31,008 bases of DNA. Origin: Bacteroides sp. CAG:545. GTDB lineage: Bacteria > Bacteroidota > Bacteroidia > Bacteroidales > UBA932. The translations under genes were made by a program, and so were the position numbers. The stretch spans positions 29,895-60,902 of the forward strand of contig HF996016.1 in assembly GCA_000432515.1 (NCBI GenBank), read 5' to 3'. This document shows, in pieces, positions 25,435 to 31,008 of the stretch. The notes beneath the pieces were generated by a model. The model did no database searches. It had not been told where the DNA came from and saw nothing but the letters and a program-made list of their open reading frames with translations. The first letter of the stretch is position 1. Every line of letters begins with the position of its first letter.

Positions 25435-28400
25435 ATGAAATCATTAAAATCAATAGCCGGCATTTTTGCGTGCGCTTCCATTCTTCTCACCGGTTGCGAG
25501 AAGGAGTTCAAGGCAGGCGAAGATACGACAAAACCAGTACCTACAGACCTGCAATATGATGTAGAGTACAGCAGACCAGACACGATGGCAGTGTGTTGGA
25601 ACGCAGCAGAAGCGATTGCGGCAGGCGCCACATCGTTCAATGTAGAATTATGCGACAGTCCTGACGATGCTGTAAACACCTATGATGACAACATCCTGAC
25701 CGTCAAAGTATCCGCTATCGGCGCGGACGGTATCGCCCACGCAGTTTTCACAAAAGGAACCAAAGAGCACTCAGAGAAATATGCACGAATCCGTGCAAAC
25801 TATGGTGCTGTCTTCTCAAAATGGGCATTTGCCACTGACAAGAACGGCGCCCCTGCAGTCCTTATTTCCGGACACGGTATGCTCGACAAGAGCAAGGCCT
25901 GCTTTGAGAACATCAGATTCAAAGACAACGGTGACGGCACATTCGATGTAAGTGCTGATGCATCAGCGGCTTCCGGAGCTGACAGTCTCATCGTTTACCT
26001 TATGGACTATGCGAGCAAGAAAGCACTGGACAAGCAGGTAGTTCCTGCAGGAAGCACTTCTTTCAGCCACAAATTCGAAGGCCTTACAGATGGAAAGCTC
26101 TATCAGCTCAAATTCCTCGCAGAATACAAGGTATCAGGTGCCGCACCTCACACAAATTACATTTATGCAGAAGGCGAAGCGATCAATGAGGAGGGCGAGA
26201 CCGTAACATCCAATGTCATCCAGTGCGGAAAAGGATTTGCCGTAGTGAATGGTGTACCGCCAATCATACGTCTTAAATCCAAATATTCCGGTATGCTCGT
26301 TTTCGAATGGTCTGTCACGTCATTCGGTGACAACACCAAAGACGCAGCTACTCCTGTAAAGGTTGCTCTCTACGATGACGAATCTTGCAAAGAGGAGCAT
26401 CTTGTATATGGCTGGACTCTCAGCAAATACGAGCTTCCTACGAACATTGCAGACAAGCAGCCTGCCATCTCATTCGCAAACCTCAAACCTGGAACCAAAT
26501 ATTGGTTTACCTGCCAGGACCAGACCACAGGCCTTCTTTCAGATGCGCTTGAGGCTGAAACTTCAGGATTCAATATCGTTCAGGTAGGCACAACGCCTGC
26601 TGCTGCAGGCGAGACCGTTCTCGCAGAAAACTTCAGTGAGCTTTATTTCGGTGGAAACTCTATTGACTTTACAGCTACCCCTGAAAACAACAACAACGCA
26701 TTAACTCATCCTGAAGAAGGGAAATGGGACTCAACCAATCTCAAATTCACTGACCCGAACCATGGCTTCTTCAACACCATCGGCAAGAGCGGCGGCGTGA
26801 AGAATTCCAGATTCAAAGATTGGGCTGTCATTCACGGTGCCAAGGATGGTACAGGTTCTGTTGGTGAAGGTGACTGCTGCATACGTACAGGTATGCTCCA
26901 GATGGGTGCAGCGAGCGGTATTCCTATCGTATTCACCCCGAAACTCACTAACCTTGAAGGACTCGCAACAGTCAAAGTAACTTACACCATTTCCTCAATG
27001 TGGGAGAAGGGTGCAATTAAAGAAGCCGGAGACGCTGACTTCAAGAGCATCGGAATCTACGTAGCAGAAGGAGGCAAGACATCCACAAGCGGTTCAAGTT
27101 ATGGAACGCTCACAGGCGCTTCTGTAAAACAGGTGGCTGCTATCGACCGTCCTGCAACCAAAGAAGCTGACGGAACTACAGCATTGAAAGCACCAGCATG
27201 GGAGAAGAGGACAGTCACTGTCAAGAATGTGGCTCAGGGCGCACGAATCGGTATCGGAACTATCCGTCCAGAAGGCAAGACCGGAAACCAGCGTTTCCTT
27301 CTCAGCGGTGTTACAGTATCTGTTGTATCTTACGGTGAGCCTGAACTGTTTACTCCTGTGCTTAAGGAAACCAACATCGGCAAGACCAAGGCTACTCTCA
27401 CATTCGAGGCTCAGGATTTTGCCAAGGAATATATTCTCGGCTACAAGAAGAGCGGAGATGCTGAATACAAGTTCATCGACTCTCCTACTCCTGAAATCAC
27501 TATAAAACCTCTGGAAGTAAACACAACTTACTTCATCAAGGCATACTGCAAATCCGGTGAATACGAGTCACCTGCATTCTACTATGAATTCAAGACAGGC
27601 TCCGTGGACTACACCTACCCTCTCGACATCAACAATCTCGAAGAATTCCTCGAGTGGATGTCAGCAGGTGCAGAATACACCGTTGCAGGACAGGAAATCA
27701 ATCTCAAGACGGACATTGACCTTGCCGGCGTTGCTGCTGAGCAGCTCCTGATTGTCCCTGAATTCGAAGGAACATTGAACGGCAACAATCACGTCATCAA
27801 GAACTGGACGTCCACACACGGCCTCTTCAGAAAGATGAATGGTACGGTCAAGGATCTCACCATCGACGCAAGCTGTTCATTCAGCGGTTCCGAGTATCTT
27901 GCTCCTATCGCTCTCTCAGGAAGCGGCAGCATCAGCAATGTCCACAACAAGGCGAAGGTTTCATATTCAGCTGACAACTTCACTGAAACTGTGGCTATTG
28001 CAGGTATCGCCGTCGAATTATACGGCAAGATTGAGAATTGCTCCAACACGGCAGAAATCACCGCTAAAAGTAATGGATCAATGAAGGGTGTAGCCGCTGC
28101 AGGTCTTGTGGACTATCTCTGCTCTGAAATGAGCAATTGCACCAACGAAGGAAACATTTCAATTTCTGGAGTTTTTGTAAATGGCAACACAACGCTTGGA
28201 GCTAATGTCAATGTTGTTCCTAACGCTGGAGGTCTTGTTGCTCTTGGAGGAACTGGCTTCGAAATGAAGTCGTGTGATAACAGAGGTAAGGTTTCATTGA
28301 CGCTGACTGCTATCGAGAAGACTCACGAAGCAAAGACATCTCTAAAACGTCAGTCCGTAGGCGGAGTCGTGGCTTCTCCGAATGGTAACATCAGTAAATG

Positions 28401-29211
28401 CAATAACTATGGTACTATTGAAGTTAATGCTTCTACGACTAACCACGAGAAGTATCCTTCTTATGAGGACAGCAAGAAGAAAACAAAATATTATGAGCAT
28501 ATTATCCTCGCAGGTGGAATTTCCTCCGGAGATTATCAGGCCAATGGACAAAACGCTTCTAATATCACAGATTGTAGAAACGAAGGAAATATTATTTTCT
28601 ACACTGATTATGATGGTTCCAATAATGCTGTAGGAGGAATTGTTGGTTGGCCAGGCCTTGAAAAAGACACGCAAACAATTGTCACTGAGAATTGTAAGAA
28701 TATCGGCTCTGTTACTGTAAAAGGTAATGGAAAAGTGAGAGTTGGTGGAATACAAGGAGGCTCAGGTAATATCGTCAACTGCGAAAATACAGGTAACATC
28801 ACAGTCGAGTCAAGTGCAGCAAATGCATGCGCGGTCGGCAGTGTAGCAGGTTTCCATTCAAATGGTCTTGTTATAGAAAACTGCAAAGCCTATGGAACAG
28901 TTACTGCCAAAGTAGATGTATACGGTATCGGCGGTCTTATCGGAAATATCGGAAACGCTGCGCATACAACTGGTGACGGTTGCGTGGTGGATTGCACCGT
29001 AACTGGCGGCACAGCAGAAATTGCCGGTATGGTCATCGGAATGTTTAACGGCAACACCAAGAAGATTGAGATGGGTAAAAAAACAGCCATCAAGGTGTCC
29101 GGCACATTAAATGGTGTTGCTGTTACTTCTGAGAACTTGAAGGATTGCCTCCACGGAACTAAGAACTACAAGGCAGAGAATCACATTTTCAACGCCGTAT
29201 TCGGCAAATAA
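25435..29211 (+). CDS. Large multidomain lipoprotein with Glug-type repeats
   Basis: A 1258-residue lipoprotein; the ATG at 25435 gives MKSLKSIAGIFACASILLTGC with Cys at residue 21, while an in-frame TTG at 25423 is less likely. Regions in order: three fibronectin-III-like segments (about 35-390), a jelly-roll-like region (about 396-640, from VLAENFSELYFGG to LSGVTVSVVSYGE), another Fn3-like segment (about 645-720, with ATLTFEAQDF and VNTTYFIKAYC), and a C-terminal parallel beta-helix-like part (about 726-1258) opening with INLKTDIDLAGV and FEGTLNGNNHVI. The helix part repeats GG-V-x-N-x-G-x-I/V and ENCKNxGxVT units such as GGIVGWPG, GGIQGGSG and GGLIGNIG, as in Glug-motif surface proteins. 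No catalytic motif is seen. It is divergent from SusC and may be a surface binding or adhesion protein for the same substrate. A strong terminator follows. Confidence 0.88.
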   Translation: MKSLKSIAGIFACASILLTGCEKEFKAGEDTTKPVPTDLQYDVEYSRPDTMAVCWNAAEAIAAGATSFNVELCDSPDDAVNTYDDNILTVKVSAIGADGIAHAVFTKGTKEHSEKYARIRANYGAVFSKWAFATDKNGAPAVLISGHGMLDKSKACFENIRFKDNGDGTFDVSADASAASGADSLIVYLMDYASKKALDKQVVPAGSTSFSHKFEGLTDGKLYQLKFLAEYKVSGAAPHTNYIYAEGEAINEEGETVTSNVIQCGKGFAVVNGVPPIIRLKSKYSGMLVFEWSVTSFGDNTKDAATPVKVALYDDESCKEEHLVYGWTLSKYELPTNIADKQPAISFANLKPGTKYWFTCQDQTTGLLSDALEAETSGFNIVQVGTTPAAAGETVLAENFSELYFGGNSIDFTATPENNNNALTHPEEGKWDSTNLKFTDPNHGFFNTIGKSGGVKNSRFKDWAVIHGAKDGTGSVGEGDCCIRTGMLQMGAASGIPIVFTPKLTNLEGLATVKVTYTISSMWEKGAIKEAGDADFKSIGIYVAEGGKTSTSGSSYGTLTGASVKQVAAIDRPATKEADGTTALKAPAWEKRTVTVKNVAQGARIGIGTIRPEGKTGNQRFLLSGVTVSVVSYGEPELFTPVLKETNIGKTKATLTFEAQDFAKEYILGYKKSGDAEYKFIDSPTPEITIKPLEVNTTYFIKAYCKSGEYESPAFYYEFKTGSVDYTYPLDINNLEEFLEWMSAGAEYTVAGQEINLKTDIDLAGVAAEQLLIVPEFEGTLNGNNHVIKNWTSTHGLFRKMNGTVKDLTIDASCSFSGSEYLAPIALSGSGSISNVHNKAKVSYSADNFTETVAIAGIAVELYGKIENCSNTAEITAKSNGSMKGVAAAGLVDYLCSEMSNCTNEGNISISGVFVNGNTTLGANVNVVPNAGGLVALGGTGFEMKSCDNRGKVSLTLTAIEKTHEAKTSLKRQSVGGVVASPNGNISKCNNYGTIEVNASTTNHEKYPSYEDSKKKTKYYEHIILAGGISSGDYQANGQNASNITDCRNEGNIIFYTDYDGSNNAVGGIVGWPGLEKDTQTIVTENCKNIGSVTVKGNGKVRVGGIQGGSGNIVNCENTGNITVESSAANACAVGSVAGFHSNGLVIENCKAYGTVTAKVDVYGIGGLIGNIGNAAHTTGDGCVVDCTVTGGTAEIAGMVIGMFNGNTKKIEMGKKTAIKVSGTLNGVAVTSENLKDCLHGTKNYKAENHIFNAVFGK

Positions 29212-29238
29212 TCTGCATTGAATATAACTCTCGAAAGG

Positions 29239-29265
29239 GTCCGGCCGGAAGGTCGGACTTTTTTT
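29239..29265 (+). terminator. Rho-independent terminator of the Glug lipoprotein gene
   Basis: GTCCGGCC-GGAA-GGTCGGAC forms an eight-pair stem with a GGAA tetraloop, followed by seven T (29259-29265). It starts 28 bases after the stop codon. Confidence 0.95.
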
Positions 29266-29306
29266 ATCGATACGTTCAATACGAATTTATCGATACGGTC
29301 AATACG
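29263..29306. repeat. Two 21-base direct repeats
   Basis: The unit TTTATCGATACG(T/G)TCAATACG occurs at 29263-29283 and 29286-29306 with one difference, a 23-base period. The first copy overlaps the T-tract of the terminator. The second runs into the first copy of the longer dispersed repeat. Confidence 0.85.
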
Positions 29307-29568
29307 TAACCGCGGAGACGCTTACCAGACCACCGAACAACCTGAAATTGGCATAACCGACGAAAGTGCTGATTCACAACCAGTTAGCAGATAAAGCAAA
29401 AGTCAGGTTACCCACTTTTTCACATAACCTGCATTTGGTCGCTCATCATATCTACCTGACACTCAATAATATACTCCAAATCACGACACGCAGGTTGTTC
29501 GACATTTCCATGGGCAAAAGTACGTAACCGCGGAAAACGCGTCAATACGTAACCGCAGAGACGCTTAC
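29299..29568. repeat. Three copies of a TACGTAACCGC repeat
   Basis: A 27-base unit at 29299-29325 recurs at 29542-29568 with a single difference (G to A after ACCGC), and a shorter copy TACGTAACCGCGGAAAACGC lies at 29521-29540, directly before the third. All are in the same orientation. Spacing is irregular, so this is not a CRISPR array. Confidence 0.85.
29334..29501. repeat. Nested inverted repeat of 168 bases
   Basis: CGAACAACCTG (29334-29344) is the exact reverse complement of CAGGTTGTTCG (29491-29501). Inside lies a second pair, CAGGTTA (29404-29410) and TAACCTG (29425-29431), with a 14-base loop. The whole is bracketed by same-orientation copies of the TACGTAACCGC repeat, so it could be a small non-autonomous element or a set of AACCTG binding sites. 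Confidence 0.6.
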
Positions 29569-29672
29569 GACTCAATCCAATTCTGTGTTTGCCTCATTCC
29601 TCGTAACGCACCGCATTATTTTGTGAGTTCCACTGCTATTCCTGTTAATCGTTGCCTCACGGAATGTATTTC

Positions 29673-29751
29673 GTCCGTAAAACCTCGCCTTCTGCCGGAC
29701 AAGTTGTTGATTTTGAACAACTTATCCGCAAAATCCCGCCTTTTTACGGAC
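29673..29751. repeat. 79-base nested hairpin
   Basis: Outer arms GTCCGTAAAA (29673-29682) and TTTTACGGAC (29742-29751) are exact reverse complements. An inner stem CGGACAAGTTGTT (29696-29708) pairs with AACAACTTATCCG (29716-29728) around GATTTTG, with one mismatch. The two sides between stems are equal in length (18 bases measured from the eight-base core), and TCCG(T/C)AAAA...CGCCTT also recurs as a direct repeat 51 bases apart. Confidence 0.75.
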
Positions 29752-29980
29752 AAACTGAGCATTTAGAGTCAACTTTTTACAGTAATAAGGTTTCATGGTG
29801 GCAAGCAGGACAGCCTCACACCGCAAAAAGCTAAACATCCATGCAGACTCACCGAAGATAGTGAAGCCGAGCAGCATCATAGACCGCGGCGAATTGCGAG
29901 GCTCCCACGGATAATCAGACTTACGCAGAGTTCAAGTACATCACACGTGTCCAAAGGCTGCCCTCAGATGTCATTGACAG

Positions 29981-30082
29981 CAGCAACAAGGTTGCCTCCG
30001 TGAGGACTTGCCGCCCTCGGCAATAGAGGGAGGCGCCTGCGAAGCAGTAGGGCCTGGTCCTCACGGAGGCTTCTTGTTGCTG
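29981..30082. repeat. 102-base GC-rich hairpin with a structured head
   Basis: CAGCAACAAG (29981-29990) and GCCTCCGTGAGGAC (29994-30007) pair exactly with GTCCTCACGGAGGC (30057-30070) and CTTGTTGCTG (30073-30082), 24 pairs with a 3/2 internal loop. The 49-base head folds into TTGCCG-CCCT-CGGCAA (30008-30023) and CTGC-GAA-GCAG (30037-30047). No T-run follows on the plus strand, so it is not a simple terminator. It could be a structured RNA or a transposon-related palindrome. Confidence 0.85.
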
Positions 30083-30143
30083 GGCATGACCATTTCTGTC
30101 AGCGGAAATTATCGCCACATCACCGACAAGACATCGACTAAAA

Positions 30144-30199
30144 ATTTAAGAATTGTAAATAAAAGATTTAAGAATCGTATCAAACATTTAAAAATCGTA
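30144..30199. repeat. Three spaced ATTTAAGAATCGTA-like units
   Basis: ATTTAAGAATTGTA (30144-30157), ATTTAAGAATCGTA (30166-30179) and ATTTAAAAATCGTA (30186-30199) differ at one or two positions, with periods of 22 and 20 bases, about two helical turns. They lie about 270 bases before the nuclease gene and may be iterated protein-binding sites. Confidence 0.7.
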
Positions 30200-30467
30200 A
30201 AAATTTTCATTGGAAGCGTCTTTTTACAAGTTTTTCGGAAAAATTTTGCATATTATTGTAGCCTTGATGGACACGGATATCATAGTGGAAGCCGTTATTC
30301 AAGAGATGTTGATATATCATTTCGAATGTTTCAGACTGACCCTCTTTCGGGAGATAAAGAGTCATTTTTCGAGAGACAATCAACCTCGGAGTAGCACCAC
30401 TATTGAAAATACCGATGCGGTACCAGTGTTCGGAATTTTTGATATGTTAAATTAAAACTTTACCTTT

Positions 30468-31008
30468 ATGGATGAAAAGATCAAGGCGAGGTACATCGAT
30501 CCGATGGTGGATTGGTCCTTTAAACGGCTCTTCGGCAGCGAAGTGAACAAAGACATTCTCATTGAATTTCTGAAAGTCATCTTTCCGGAACACGAGATTG
30601 AGGATATCACCTATATTCCGGCAGAGCAGTTGGGAATCATGGAGGATGACCGGAAGGCAGTGTTCGATGTGATTTGCAGAACGAAGGAGGGGAAGGATTT
30701 CCTTGTTGAAATGCAGTACGCGCCGCAGGAACACTTTTTCGAGAGGGCATTGTACTACACTTCCTTCCCGATCATGAAACAGGGCAAGAAGGCGCAGCGG
30801 GATGAGGAGACCGGCATCAAGAAGGAGTGGAACTACGAACTGGACGGAGTGTATTTTCTCGGCGTCCTGAACTTCAGGTACGAGGATGACGACCTTATCG
30901 AGCACAGGTATCTGCTGCGTGAGGCGACCACCGGCAAGATTATGACGGACAAACTGAAGTTCGTCTTTATCGAGGTCGAGAAGTTCAGCAAGGGCGTGGA
31001 TGAGTTGA
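30468..31008 (+). CDS. Rpn / PD-(D/E)XK nuclease family putative transposase, N-terminal part
   Basis: The frame opens at the ATG at 30468 and stays open for 180 codons to the window end, so the C-terminus is missing. It matches the PD-(D/E)XK family of putative transposases (Rpn, recombination-promoting nuclease), which usually have about 280-310 residues. The start MDEKIKARYIDPMVDWSFKR-LFG is typical, as is DILIEFLKVIF. The nuclease core is VFDVIC (Asp about residue 67) followed by FLVEMQ (Glu about 81, Gln 83), the D...ExQ active site of the family, then FFERALYYTS. Family members in other bacteria promote RecA-independent DNA exchange, and many copies per genome are common in Bacteroidales. 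No Shine-Dalgarno site is seen. The repeat-rich block upstream may belong to the same mobile unit. Confidence 0.92.
   Translation, partial: MDEKIKARYIDPMVDWSFKRLFGSEVNKDILIEFLKVIFPEHEIEDITYIPAEQLGIMEDDRKAVFDVICRTKEGKDFLVEMQYAPQEHFFERALYYTSFPIMKQGKKAQRDEETGIKKEWNYELDGVYFLGVLNFRYEDDDLIEHRYLLREATTGKIMTDKLKFVFIEVEKFSKGVDEL

Larger units (their letters stand above)
29212..30467. other. 1.26-kb gene-poor block rich in repeats and hairpins
   Basis: I find no gene here that I can support. The block begins with the lipoprotein terminator and then holds 21-base direct repeats (29263-29306), three dispersed copies of a TAACCGC(G/A)G-containing unit (29299-29568), a nested inverted repeat (29334-29501), a 79-base nested hairpin (29673-29751), a 102-base GC-rich hairpin (29981-30082) and three spaced ATTTAAGAATCGTA-like units (30144-30199). 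The last 300 bases before the nuclease gene are AT-rich. This density of structure contrasts with the compact rest of the window and fits accessory or mobile-element-associated DNA. Confidence 0.75.

Noticed and set aside
29299..29568. CRISPR array from the repeated TACGTAACCGC units
   Set aside because: Only three copies, one truncated, with spacings of about 195 and 1 bases, and no cas genes in the window.
29722..29880. A 52-codon minus-strand frame starting with MMLLGFTIFGESAWM
   Set aside because: It overlaps the 79-base hairpin, has no promoter or known relatives that I can name, and its C-terminus is encoded by the repeat. More likely a chance frame within a repeated noncoding element.
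29981..30082. Integron attC site or tRNA in the large hairpin
   Set aside because: The ends do not match the RYYYAAC/GTTRRRY pattern of attC, no integrase is present, and the arms do not fit a tRNA cloverleaf.
30210..30455. An 81-codon frame just before the Rpn-type gene
   Set aside because: It starts at TTG, shows no motif, and lies in AT-rich DNA where such frames are expected by chance.
30438..30468. Promoter TTTG-19-TACCTTTA in front of the Rpn-type gene
   Set aside because: The -7 box would overlap the start codon and place the transcription start inside the gene.

Overview
The window looks like a chromosomal segment of a Bacteroidales bacterium (Bacteroidota), probably a gut or rumen type. 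The evidence is an outer-membrane SusC/SusD pair, many lipoproteins with short signal peptides ending in a Cys, near absence of Shine-Dalgarno sites, and several matches to the Bacteroidota promoter (TTTG, 19 bases, TAnnTTTG). Base composition is moderate, without an obvious foreign block except the last 1.8 kb.

Left part (1-6029): the 3' end of an acetyl-CoA hydrolase/CoA-transferase, an unidentified lipoprotein, and two central-carbon genes on the minus strand, pgi (glucose-6-phosphate isomerase) and ppdK (pyruvate phosphate dikinase), with a convergent terminator and a ppdK terminator that sits directly in front of pgi.

Middle-left (6030-11968): five minus-strand genes in close succession. 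In transcription order they are two paralogous membrane-anchored AraC-type regulators, an orphan protein resembling the C-terminal half of the purine enzyme PurL but lacking its usual His-Asp, a PIN-PhoH ATPase, and a BASS-family transporter. The first regulator has lost its second DNA-binding helix by a small deletion and frameshift.

Middle (12114-15156): a beta-propeller-like lipoprotein is divergent from a two-gene sugar-phosphate operon, a GatD-like zinc dehydrogenase and an AlsE/Rpe-like 3-epimerase. A textbook Bacteroidota promoter precedes the latter.

Middle-right (15182-29211): the main system is a SusC-SusD operon followed by two paralogous metallophosphoesterases and a secreted glycerophosphodiester phosphodiesterase. 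No glycoside hydrolase is present. I infer a nutrient-uptake locus for a phosphodiester-containing substrate. A 1258-residue lipoprotein with a Glug-type repeat region is transcribed divergently.

Right end (29212-31008): a strong terminator, then about 1.2 kb without a convincing gene but packed with direct and inverted repeats, including a 102-base hairpin and a 79-base nested hairpin. It leads into the start of an Rpn/PD-(D/E)XK nuclease (putative transposase) gene that runs off the window. The best candidates for something undescribed are the phosphoesterase SusCD locus, the orphan PurL-like protein, and this hairpin block.
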